In this document: positions 1 to 6,574 of the stretch, one piece after another
How positions within the stretch are numbered: the stretch's first letter is position 1
How the letters are laid out: each line of letters starts with the position of its first letter
DNA from: Candidatus Methanoperedentaceae archaeon
GTDB lineage: Archaea; Halobacteriota; Methanosarcinia; Methanosarcinales; Methanoperedenaceae
Direction of reading: 5' to 3'
DNA: 10,893 bases
Assembly: GCA_014859785.1 (NCBI GenBank)
Contig: JACUTP010000051.1
Coordinates: forward strand, 1-10,893
Made by a program: the position numbers and the translations under genes
Notes under the pieces: generated by a model
Seen by the model: the letters and a program-made list of their open reading frames with translations, nothing else
Databases searched by the model: none
Told to the model about the DNA's origin: nothing

Positions 1-43
1 TCCACAAGAATCCTCAACTCATCAAGCCTAATGCGCCTGCTTT
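1..43 (-). repeat. Left copy of direct repeat; fragment of a coiled-coil gene 3' end
   Basis: Positions 1-26 are identical to 447-472, which lie inside the 3' end of the COG1340 coiled-coil gene and encode part of its C-terminal motif LDELRILVE. Similarity weakens but continues over 27-43 against 473-489 (12 of 17 by eye), then ends. Read on the minus strand in the matching frame, the copy gives SRRIRLDELRILVE with a TGA and a TAA immediately upstream, so it is not part of an intact gene. The repeat may extend left of the window. It is either an attachment-site duplication left by integration of the recombinase-bearing element or a remnant of a partial gene duplication. Confidence 0.75.
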
Positions 44-144
44 ATCACCTTTATAGACCACATCGATGTAATCCTTCCAATTATAGGATTTGTTAATTTT
101 TCTCTATCATGCCTTTATTGCATATTACTTACATATTAAGTAAC

Positions 145-408
145 ATGGTAAGTATAATCGATGAATTCCTCAAGGACCTAAAAATCAATGGCACGGCAGA
201 GAAAACCCAAAAGGATTATAGTAAATTTTTAAAGAACATCAATAAGGTCAAGTCACTCGAAAAGTGGGATAAAAACGATGTGAATATGTTCATTATGAAT
301 AAGCGTGGCGAAGGTTTAGTCGAAACAGTAGACCTCTTCAAAACCAAGCTAAAGCGGTTTTTTACATGGGCAGGCAAATCTGAACTCGTAAACCATCTTA
401 ATACTTAA
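145..408 (+). pseudogene. Truncated tyrosine recombinase (integrase), N-terminal core-binding domain only
   Basis: The reading frame encodes about 87 residues from ATG 145 (MVSIIDEFLKDL); a further in-frame ATG at 109 would add 12 unlikely residues. The pattern is that of the SAM-like core-binding domain of archaeal XerC/D-type phage integrases: an N-terminal helix, TQKDYSKFLKNI, a WDKNDVNMFI stretch, then a helix ending in FFTWAGKSELVNHL. Full integrases continue here into a catalytic domain of about 180 residues carrying R..H-R..Y; this frame stops at 406-408 and the coiled-coil gene ends at 425, so no catalytic domain can follow. It should therefore be inactive as a recombinase. No clear Shine-Dalgarno sequence is seen; AT-rich sequence at about 118-130 could serve as a TATA element for a leaderless transcript. 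It lies between two 26-bp direct repeats. The domain assignment is by pattern only. Confidence 0.65.
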
Positions 409-412
409 AAAA
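407..412 (-). terminator. Oligo-T tract after the mcm operon
   Basis: Six consecutive T on the minus strand lie 13 nt downstream of the stop codon of the last gene of the minus-strand operon (stop at 425-427). Archaeal RNA polymerase terminates at short U tracts without needing a hairpin, so this is the likely operon end. It overlaps the stop codon of the convergent integrase fragment. Confidence 0.4.
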
Positions 413-424
413 CAGCCATGAAAC

Positions 425-1402
425 CTAAAGCTTGATGTCCTCGTTCTCCACAAGAATCCTCAACTCATCAAGGCTCAAGCGTCCGCTTTTCTTGAACTTG
501 TCCCTGGCTTCAACCCTTTTCTCCTCATTCTTGCGCTCATCCTTTGCAAGCTGTATCTCCTTTCCCTGCTCAAGATAAGCATCAAGTTCCTCCCTTACAT
601 GCTGGCTGTCTGCTTTTAAAACGTCAATCCTGCTTCTTAGCGGTGATATGCACCTGTATTTTTCAGACAGCTGGGCATGGTAAGTGTCAGCTTCCTTCCT
701 GATAGCATCCATCTCATTATAAAGTGCAATCGCACCTTCATGGTATTTCTGGGATTCCTCTGAAAGCGCCTGTATCTTATCATGCACGGAATCCATGCCA
801 GAATAAACCTCTTTTGTTCTCGTGTATTCCTGTGACATCTCGATATGTATTTCGCTGGCTTTTTTAGTAGCCCTTAGTCTTTGCCCGAGTTCTATCAAAC
901 GGTTAAAAAGGTTAATCTCATACTCAAGCGGGATATCGGCATTCATGAACTTATCCATCTCTTCCGAGTATGCCTTATCAAGTGTTTCCACCCTGCCGCG
1001 GGCAGTCTTGTTCAGGTCATCCCGTGCTTTTTTAAGTGAACCGATTTTTTCACCGGCAGCCTTTCCCGCCTTACGGAATTCATTACGTTGTGATTTTAAT
1101 TCAGCGATTTGTTTATTTACCTCATCACGTTCATTTCGTAATTCCGAGGCTTTTTTCGAGAGTTCTTTTACCCTGGCATTCAAACCGTCACGCTTTGCTT
1201 TAAGGTCTTTCCCCCCTTCGTTGTGAAGCGATATTTCCCTGAAAATGCTTTTTATCTCACGCTCGTTCTTATCAAGCCGCTGCCTGAGCTGGTTTGTTTT
1301 CTCTTTAAGCTCACGCTCCTGGAGTTTTGGAACCTCGATTTTTATCTCATCCGAACCGTCATGTACTGGAGTTTCAGTGACTTTACCAGGTGTATTGTCC
1401 AT
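425..1402 (-). CDS. Archaeal coiled-coil protein, COG1340 type
   Basis: The 325-residue protein is almost wholly charged alpha-helix. After a polar N-terminal tail (1-25), long heptad-rich segments run over about 28-135 and 180-300, separated by a more ordered block at 138-180 (VETLDKAYSEEMDKFMNADIPLEYEINLFNRLIELGQRL) typical of this archaeal family. The C-terminus has the family's KF+K+G+LSLDELRILVE motif (302-319). There is no signal peptide, membrane segment or catalytic motif. Homologues are uncharacterised; some database entries call them phosphoserine phosphatase, which the sequence does not support. It is the last gene of the mcm operon, 16 bp after the preceding stop, with a weak AGGAAA ribosome-binding-like site before ATG 1402. 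Its role is unknown; a structural or scaffolding function is inference. Its 3' end carries the 26-bp repeat shared with position 1. Confidence 0.85.
   Translation of the reverse strand: MDNTPGKVTETPVHDGSDEIKIEVPKLQERELKEKTNQLRQRLDKNEREIKSIFREISLHNEGGKDLKAKRDGLNARVKELSKKASELRNERDEVNKQIAELKSQRNEFRKAGKAAGEKIGSLKKARDDLNKTARGRVETLDKAYSEEMDKFMNADIPLEYEINLFNRLIELGQRLRATKKASEIHIEMSQEYTRTKEVYSGMDSVHDKIQALSEESQKYHEGAIALYNEMDAIRKEADTYHAQLSEKYRCISPLRSRIDVLKADSQHVREELDAYLEQGKEIQLAKDERKNEEKRVEARDKFKKSGRLSLDELRILVENEDIKL
447..472. repeat. Right copy of 26-bp direct repeat, inside a coding region
   Basis: This is an exact copy of positions 1-26, same orientation, 446 bp apart start to start. Here it encodes, on the minus strand, the end of the conserved LDELRILVE motif of the COG1340 coiled-coil gene, about 7 codons before the stop. 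An attachment site inside the 3' end of a gene is the usual arrangement when an integrase rebuilds the reading frame of its target. Confidence 0.75.
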
Positions 1403-1418
1403 GATTGTTTCCTGTCAA

Positions 1419-2069
1419 TTAAATTCCGCCTTTTTGTGTTTGCCAGTGGGAAAGGGCGTTCCTGTGGCTTTCAACCCTGTTTTTCAACCAGTTACACCGC
1501 CCTTCCAGTTCATTTATTTGTTTGTCAAGTTCACTGATAGCTCCCGCGTGTTTTTCCGGTATGCCGCTTATTGCCAGCATTTCCTTATGTGACGAGTTTG
1601 CTTCATTCAGTATATCCACGACACCACTGTAAGCTGCGGTTATCCCGGCAGATTCTACTGCATGCCCGAAATCTGCAAGTATCCCTTTGATTTCAGCTAT
1701 TATTTTATCTTCATCCCCGAGATTTTTTGTTGTCTGGAGTTTGTTTTCCAGCACAGCTATCCGTTCTCCCTTTCGTTTTATGTCATGGATACCTGGCGCG
1801 CCGGTTGTACGCATGTTATCAATAACTGAACTGAAAAGTTCCTCTCTCTGTTTTTTTGCCTGATGGAAAAGCAGGTGGTATTTTTCATTTAACACAAGGA
1901 TTTTCGTTTCGTTTTTCTCAAGTTCCTGCTTTGCCCCGTCCGATTCCTTCTTCAATGAGTCCAGTTTACCATCAAGTTCTGAAAACTCGCTGTTAAATGT
2001 ACAAAGAAAATTGTTATGTTTTTCAATTACAAGTTCGATTAACTTTCCGCTATCTAATATTCCTGCCAT
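1419..2069 (-). CDS. Coiled-coil protein of unknown function
   Basis: I do not recognise this 216-residue protein as a named family. Visible features are heptad-like helices over about 26-75 (rich in E, K and L), 97-135 and 174-208, and a central less polar stretch (about 128-172, ILADFGHAVESAGITAAYSGVVDIL) that could form a small helical bundle. No signal peptide, membrane span or enzyme motif is seen. The ATG at 2069 overlaps the end of the DUF424 gene by 16 bp, and a GGTG sequence five bases upstream can serve as ribosome binding site, which supports this start. The next gene follows after 16 bp. Being paired with a second coiled-coil protein suggests the two might form a hetero-oligomer; that is inference. 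Confidence 0.75.
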   Translation of the reverse strand: MAGILDSGKLIELVIEKHNNFLCTFNSEFSELDGKLDSLKKESDGAKQELEKNETKILVLNEKYHLLFHQAKKQREELFSSVIDNMRTTGAPGIHDIKRKGERIAVLENKLQTTKNLGDEDKIIAEIKGILADFGHAVESAGITAAYSGVVDILNEANSSHKEMLAISGIPEKHAGAISELDKQINELEGRCNWLKNRVESHRNALSHWQTQKGGI

Positions 2070-2356
2070 ATTTGCACCATCTGGGCATGGGGGATGCCGC
2101 TGATATAAATAATCGTGTCAGGGTCGATAACCCCGCAATCAACCGCACATGCAATGGATTTTTCGCCCGAAACGTTAGCAACAGTGGCACAACACAGGGC
2201 ATGTTTAATCTCATCATCCGTTGCCTCGTCTCCTTTATAGAAACTTTCATCAAGTTTAAGAACGAGTTCACCTTCACGGAATGTCTTGCCGACAATTTTC
2301 TTATCACAGACTGCAACAAGAACATTCTCTTCTGTTTCGTATTTTTTCATATACAT
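2054..2356 (-). CDS. DUF424 family protein
   Basis: The protein is 100 residues from ATG 2356 (MYMKKYETEENVLVAVCDKK). It fits the small archaeal DUF424 family (COG2412): an N-terminal strand VLVAVCDKKIVGKTF, then REGELVLKLDESFY, the block HALCCATVANVSGEKSIACAVDCGVIDPDTIIYI, and the closing GIPHAQ motif. An open frame extends upstream to 2401, but that region lies inside the mcm coding sequence; ATG 2356 follows the mcm stop by one nucleotide and has an AGGG sequence upstream, so it is the better start (ATG 2350 is also possible). The biochemical function is unknown; members are often found near information-processing genes, which fits coupling to mcm here. The 3' end overlaps the next gene by 16 bp. 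Confidence 0.85.
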   Translation of the reverse strand: MYMKKYETEENVLVAVCDKKIVGKTFREGELVLKLDESFYKGDEATDDEIKHALCCATVANVSGEKSIACAVDCGVIDPDTIIYISGIPHAQMVQIWQEY

Positions 2357-2357
2357 A

Positions 2358-4442
2358 TCAGACAACCCTGAACTTTTCATTGCTTGTCTCGTAAATTTCA
2401 CCGCTTCTCTTTAATTGCTGTACCATATCCTCAACATTATCCTTCTTAATACCTGCTTCTTCCGCCCTTGTAATAATTTCTTCCCTGGGCGCCCCGCCTT
2501 TATATTCTTCCTGGAGCTGCTTGATAATATCCCTGACAACCCTGACCCTGTCACGCTGGCTCTTACCCATACCGGTATTTATCATATCTGAATCGAGTTT
2601 CCCGGTTTCAGGGTCGGTCATGACCTGCTGGAGGCTTGCCATCACAATCCTGATAATCCGTTTAGTATCTTCAGGTGTAATTACACTGCTTAAACGGACA
2701 CGTGCACTTGCTTCTGCAAGGCGGACAAGGGCTTCGAGCTGGCGCGCTGTCACAGGTACGGGCGCATCAGGATTCTCACCCTGTTTTCTCAAGCCAAGAT
2801 AAAAATTAATCAGTTCCTGCCGTGCATCATCCTGTAAAACCGGGTATATGTTCCTTTTTGTATAAGCGATGTATTTCCGTAACATCTCTGCTTCTATAAC
2901 AGGCTGGATTACCTCCATGGCTTTTGTGATTTCCTCCTGTGTTATACCCGAATTAATCGTATTTTGCATTTTTACCGCAAGTTCACCTGCATAATGGGCT
3001 TTCATGATATGCTCTGCGATTGCAGTATCCTGTTTTATAGAAGGTATGTCAGTCAATATGAAAATAAGGTCAAAACGAGAGAGAAGGGCAGGCGGCATGT
3101 TAATCTGCTTTGCTATTGACTCGTACCTGTCAAACCTTCCGAACTTGGGATTTGCCGCGCCCAGAAGCGCACACCGTGATTTCAGTGTTGCCATGATTCC
3201 GGCTTTTGCAATACTTATTGTCTGCTGTTCCATGGCTTCGTGCAGTGAACTCTGGTCTTCCTTATCCATCTTGTCAAGCTCGTCCACGCCTGCAATCCCC
3301 ATATCAGCAAGCACAAGCGCTCCTGCTTCCAGTGTCCACCTCCCGTCCCCGAACTCATCCTTTACAGCAGTGGCTGTGAGACCTGCGGATGTTGAGCTTT
3401 TACCGCTTGTATAAACCCCGCGCGGTGCAAGCTTGATACAGTAGCGTACAAGCTGGGACTTTGCAACGCCAGGGTCTCCAACAAGCAATATATGGAAATC
3501 GCCGCGAATACGTGAGCCATCAGGCAGGTGTTTTGCGATGCCCGAGAAAAGCTGTAGTGCCATTGCTTCCTTGACCTCTTCGTAACCGTAAATGGAAGGC
3601 GCAATGGAACGAATAACCTTGTTGTATATTTCCGGATCTTTTCCCATTGCAAGAATCTCTTCCACATCTTCTTTTGATAACGCTATGTCCTTGAATTCCT
3701 TATCCTCTATCTCGATAGCTACACCATCAAGCACAAGGTCAAAAAACGTGCTCTTGCCCTGCTGGTTGCTCCTCTGGTATGAGCGCAGTATCCCTGAAAT
3801 AACCACGCGGTCACCCGGTGATACCACGCCTGCAAGGTCGTCATCCACGTCCACGTCAAGTGTCTGGGGCTGTTCCCCGCCGCGCAGGTCATCAGGCGAT
3901 TCCTGGACGCGGAGTTTCTGCGCATCTATGAACACTGATTCCTCATGTAAGATTTTAAACGGTCCTTTCCTGCCGCAGATATCATTCTCACATTCAAACG
4001 GCTCAACGAACTTACCCTCTGCCTGCGGCATGAACGTCACGTGGTCGCACCTCTGGCACTTGAAAGCCGCATTGATTATCTTGGGCCTGACCTCGGTTGC
4101 TTTCCTGATAAGACCGGCTATTGCAATGAACCTGTTAATATTGGCACTTCGCAGTTCCCTTATCTGTATCTTTTCAGGAAGCTTGATAATCCTTATATGA
4201 AGCTCGCTAACTGTAACATCCTGGAACGGGTTACTGGCAATAAGCGCCTGCCTTGCATGTTCAAGCACTGAATCCGGACGTTCCAGTAACTCCCTTGCTA
4301 CCTCGATATCATGCAGTTCGATGTCAGTGTACCGCAAATGGAGGCTTCGTTTTTCAGGGTAATCCTTGGCAAGTTCTGAAATGTCCTCCCTGTAATAAAT
4401 ATCATAGAAGTCTTCCCAGACTTTTTGTGATGATTTTGCCAT
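2358..4442 (-). CDS. mcm: Replicative DNA helicase MCM
   Basis: This 694-residue protein is the archaeal minichromosome maintenance helicase, an ATP-driven hexamer that unwinds DNA 3' to 5' ahead of the replisome. The N-terminal part (about 1-250) has the helical A domain, then an OB fold with a zinc-binding set C129-x2-C132 and C151-x4-C156. The AAA+ core has Walker A GDPGVAKSQ (322-330), Walker B with the DELDKM motif (387-392), sensor 1 asparagine in GAANP (N431) and the arginine finger SRFD (455-458). A winged-helix domain occupies about 630-694. Length and motif order are normal and I see no intein. It is the first gene of a four-gene operon, with DUF424 starting one base after its stop. 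The start ATG 4442 has no strong Shine-Dalgarno sequence; a TATA-like element lies about 48 bp upstream. Confidence 0.98.
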   Translation of the reverse strand: MAKSSQKVWEDFYDIYYREDISELAKDYPEKRSLHLRYTDIELHDIEVARELLERPDSVLEHARQALIASNPFQDVTVSELHIRIIKLPEKIQIRELRSANINRFIAIAGLIRKATEVRPKIINAAFKCQRCDHVTFMPQAEGKFVEPFECENDICGRKGPFKILHEESVFIDAQKLRVQESPDDLRGGEQPQTLDVDVDDDLAGVVSPGDRVVISGILRSYQRSNQQGKSTFFDLVLDGVAIEIEDKEFKDIALSKEDVEEILAMGKDPEIYNKVIRSIAPSIYGYEEVKEAMALQLFSGIAKHLPDGSRIRGDFHILLVGDPGVAKSQLVRYCIKLAPRGVYTSGKSSTSAGLTATAVKDEFGDGRWTLEAGALVLADMGIAGVDELDKMDKEDQSSLHEAMEQQTISIAKAGIMATLKSRCALLGAANPKFGRFDRYESIAKQINMPPALLSRFDLIFILTDIPSIKQDTAIAEHIMKAHYAGELAVKMQNTINSGITQEEITKAMEVIQPVIEAEMLRKYIAYTKRNIYPVLQDDARQELINFYLGLRKQGENPDAPVPVTARQLEALVRLAEASARVRLSSVITPEDTKRIIRIVMASLQQVMTDPETGKLDSDMINTGMGKSQRDRVRVVRDIIKQLQEEYKGGAPREEIITRAEEAGIKKDNVEDMVQQLKRSGEIYETSNEKFRVV

Positions 4443-4531
4443 TCGGAACTACTAAAGTACGAAAAGTACATCAAGGTTTCGAATAACATTATATCTGAAA
4501 GGCTGTATTAATAGAAATAAGGAGGAAAATT
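4443..4531. promoter_or_regulatory. Divergent promoter region, mcm operon and VOC gene
   Basis: This 89-bp gap separates divergent genes. The near-symmetric ATTATAT at about 4488-4495 reads as TATA-like on both strands and sits at a workable distance from both starts. GGAGG at 4521-4525, six bases before ATG 4532, is a strong ribosome binding site for the plus-strand gene; none is obvious for mcm. On the mcm side, two direct copies of AAAGTAC (4454-4460 and 4463-4469, 9 bp apart) lie in the expected leader and could bind a regulator, though they may be chance. The transcription starts are inferred. Confidence 0.5.
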
Positions 4532-5119
4532 ATGGTAAGATTTAATGGGGTGAATCACCTGGCAATGGCTACGGGTGATATGGACATGACAATAAGGTTC
4601 TGGCGTGACCTTCTGGGTATGCGGCTGGTAGCCGGTCTTGGTAAACCGGGGTACAGGCATTATTTTTTTGAAATATCACAGAATGACCTCATCGCTTTCT
4701 TTGAATGGGATGGGGTTGAGCCGATGATTGGGAAAGAGCACGGGAGACCCGTAAGAGGTAAGTTCGGGTTTGACCATGTCTCGTTCGGGGTAGAGGATGA
4801 AGAAGAGCTGTGGGAACTCAAGTATAAACTTGAAGCCGCTGGTTTTGAAGTGTCAGATGTCATAGACCATGGTTTTATCCATTCGATATACGCCTATGAC
4901 CCGAATAATATTCCCGTGGAATTCAGTCATAATGTAAAGGGCATCGATATAAGGAAACATCCGCAAATGGGTGATATCCAGCCTGCAAAAACGGCTCTTG
5001 AGGGAGCGGAACCACAGACTGGTAAATGGCCCGAAACCCCCGGGCACACGCCTGTGGAGGAGAGAAGGGTGTATAAGGGTGCCGGAAGTGAATTGTTCCA
5101 CGGATATACAAAAAGATAA
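4532..5119 (+). CDS. VOC superfamily (glyoxalase/dioxygenase fold) protein
   Basis: The 195-residue protein has the paired beta-alpha-beta-beta-beta modules of the vicinal oxygen chelate superfamily. The first module starts VNHLAMATGDMDMTIRFW (H9) and includes IAFFEWDG (E58); the second starts FDHVSFGVED (H82) and ends IPVEFSHN (E130). H9, E58, H82 and E130 are at the usual metal-ligand positions, so a mononuclear metalloenzyme (Fe, Mn, Ni or Zn) is expected. A polar, proline-rich tail of about 60 residues follows the fold (135-195). The superfamily includes glyoxalase I, extradiol dioxygenases, epimerases and resistance proteins; nothing here decides the substrate. A strong GGAGG site lies six bases before the ATG. 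The next gene starts 8 bp after the stop, suggesting co-transcription. Confidence 0.85.
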   Translation: MVRFNGVNHLAMATGDMDMTIRFWRDLLGMRLVAGLGKPGYRHYFFEISQNDLIAFFEWDGVEPMIGKEHGRPVRGKFGFDHVSFGVEDEEELWELKYKLEAAGFEVSDVIDHGFIHSIYAYDPNNIPVEFSHNVKGIDIRKHPQMGDIQPAKTALEGAEPQTGKWPETPGHTPVEERRVYKGAGSELFHGYTKR

Positions 5120-5127
5120 TAAAAAGG

Positions 5128-6282
5128 ATGAAGGATATACGGCTTGGCTGTTCGGGATGGGATTACAGAGACTGGGAAGGATTGTTTTACCGGAATAACG
5201 ATATTCCAAAACTTGAGTTATACTCTCAAGTATTCAACACCGTTGAAGTAATTTCGACATTTTACAGCTTCCCGACAGAAGATATGGTAAACAGCTGGGT
5301 GAATCATACGCCTGATGATTTCAAATTCTCGGTAAAACTGAACCGGCTTATAACGCATGAAAAACAGCTCAGAATTGACAGGGGTGTGGAACATGATGTT
5401 GATAAATTCTGCGGTCACCTCGAACCGGTGTATGATGCAGGCAAACTTGCATGTATCCTTATCCAGCTTCCTCCTGCCATGGAGTTTGATGCGGGATTGC
5501 TCGGGGATTTCCTTGCGGTTTTACCCGGAAAGTACCGTTTTGCTCTTGAATACAGGAACCTGGGATGGGTAAACCACGAAATCGAAGCGCTTAAAATCCT
5601 GGAAAAGTTTTGCGTTGCTTCTGTTATTGTTGACAGTCACCTTTTGCCCGTCCACTTATCATTAACAGCGGATTTTGCCTATATCAGGTGGCACGGGCGA
5701 GGGAAAAAAGTGTGGTACGATTACAGCTACCGGGAAGATGAGCTTGCATCATGGGAAAAAAGGATTGGGGAAATAAGCGATAAAGCCGAAATTTTCGGGT
5801 ATTTTAATAACCACTATCATGCTTTCGCACCTGAAAACTGTATTGGATTGCTTGGCATGCTCGGGCTGGAAACTGCCGGGCACGCAGAGGCGGCAGCGAT
5901 GCTGGAAAAGGGCAGGACAAGAACCGTCCGGGTGTTAACGCTGGATGACTTTTCAGAAAACGAAAGCGTGGAATCCCTGCTTTCCGGATGCATGGACAGT
6001 ACCCGCTTTGAAAAAGCAAAACAGGTAAAAGATATCGAAATCTTAAAATCCGGTAATGGTATTGTGCTTGCTGACGTGCGGGGATATCCTATCTACATCG
6101 ACACAGTAAAAAAACTGATACTCCATGATTGTCCTGACCGCAGGAGAACGATGCGTGAAAAAAGGTTATGCAAACATATAGGAGGTTTGCTTATGGCTTT
6201 ACCTGAGAAAGAAGCCAGGGCAGTATTATCACTGGTTAATAACAGGGAGTTTGAATTTAGCCCATATGATAAAACCGATTAA
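5128..6282 (+). CDS. DUF72 (YecE-like) protein with C-terminal SWIM-like zinc motif
   Basis: The N-terminal 240 or so residues are a DUF72 (COG1801) TIM-barrel-like domain: opening GCSGWDYRDWEG (7-18), FNTVEVISTFYSFP, ILIQLPPAMEF (110-120), FALEYRNLGW (138-147), AYIRWHGRGK (184-193) and FGYFNNHYHAFAPEN (223-237). Members are usually 230-300 residues; this one has about 140 extra. The extra part ends with H333-x-C335 ... C348-x-H350 in LILHDCPDRR and LCKHIGGLLMALP, preceded by GNGIVLADVRGYPIYID, the pattern of a SWIM zinc-binding domain (normally CxC...CxH) with the first ligand changed to histidine. SWIM domains bind DNA or protein, so a nucleic-acid link is possible. The biochemical activity of DUF72 is not established. 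It starts 8 bp after the VOC stop with only AAAAGG directly before the ATG, so translation may be coupled. Confidence 0.88.
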   Translation: MKDIRLGCSGWDYRDWEGLFYRNNDIPKLELYSQVFNTVEVISTFYSFPTEDMVNSWVNHTPDDFKFSVKLNRLITHEKQLRIDRGVEHDVDKFCGHLEPVYDAGKLACILIQLPPAMEFDAGLLGDFLAVLPGKYRFALEYRNLGWVNHEIEALKILEKFCVASVIVDSHLLPVHLSLTADFAYIRWHGRGKKVWYDYSYREDELASWEKRIGEISDKAEIFGYFNNHYHAFAPENCIGLLGMLGLETAGHAEAAAMLEKGRTRTVRVLTLDDFSENESVESLLSGCMDSTRFEKAKQVKDIEILKSGNGIVLADVRGYPIYIDTVKKLILHDCPDRRRTMREKRLCKHIGGLLMALPEKEARAVLSLVNNREFEFSPYDKTD

Positions 6283-6537
6283 AATACCGGATAAAATTAA
6301 GTGATGGACAGGTTAGGGAGGGAGTAAGTGTTTAAAAGTGTGTTCCTGCCCATCAACACCCCCATCTATATTACCATCATATTTAAACTTAACGGATTGT
6401 ATTTGTACTGTCCCGAATATTTTCAGGATTCTTTTGCCATTTTAAGATTTTCACACTTTCGAACAATTATGCTTCGGCATTCGAGGACTTCCCATCGACA
6501 CACAATCTATTTAACCTGAAAAATTCAAGTATTAATT
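6283..6537. other. Intergenic region with a stem-loop and a doubtful small ORF
   Basis: The stretch is AT-rich and has no convincing gene. GATGGACAGG (6303-6312) can pair with CCTGCCCATC (6345-6354), nine of ten positions, around a 32-nt loop. The loop contains a purine-rich GGGAGGGAG (6316-6324) three bases before a GTG at 6328, which opens a 63-codon frame ending at 6519; its product (rich in F, H, R and I) matches nothing I know and its composition is unlike the neighbours. Several runs of four T on the plus strand (about 6431-6456) could end the VOC-DUF72 transcript. A short ATGC-TTCG-GCAT hairpin occurs near 6469-6480. CTATTTAAC (6508-6516) is a possible TATA element for the downstream operon. 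Confidence 0.4.
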
Positions 6538-6556
6538 GATATTATTAAATAATATC
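6538..6556. promoter_or_regulatory. 19-bp 9-1-9 palindrome, candidate operator of the thioferritin operon
   Basis: GATATTATT-A-AATAATATC is a perfect 9-bp inverted repeat with a one-base centre. It ends six bases before the Shine-Dalgarno-like GGGAGTGA (6562-6569) and 18 bases before ATG 6575. The 9-1-9 layout is that of Fur-type and DtxR-type operators; by eye it matches the classical Fur box at 13 of 19 positions, although AT-richness inflates such a match. A TATA element near 6508-6516 would place the transcription start at the palindrome edge, a good position for repression. It could alternatively act as an RNA hairpin or contain the TATA element itself. Confidence 0.5.
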
Positions 6557-6574
6557 TTTCAGGGAGTGATATAC

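Noticed and set aside
46..107. Minus-strand frame reading YNWKDYIDVVYKGDKAGALG before the left repeat
   Set aside because: It reads like protein, but there is no start codon after the upstream stop and it runs out of frame with the repeat's LDELRILVE. Could be a decayed gene end; not enough to call.
2357..2401. Longer start for the DUF424 protein at ATG 2401
   Set aside because: The extra 15 residues lie inside the mcm coding sequence and do not belong to the DUF424 family pattern; ATG 2356 directly follows the mcm stop.
3592..4200. Long plus-strand open frame opposite mcm
   Set aside because: It is a shadow of the well-supported mcm gene; the product is low-complexity, serine-rich and matches no family.
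6328..6519. 63-codon frame starting GTG after a purine-rich GGGAGGGAG
   Set aside because: The initiation context is decent, but the product has odd composition (many F, H, R), no known domain and lies in AT-rich intergenic sequence. Not called as a gene; kept only as an observation.
6536..6574. Upstream ATG extending the thioferritin
   Set aside because: It would translate through the palindrome and the Shine-Dalgarno-like sequence; homologues begin near MAKVTREMVEKNG.
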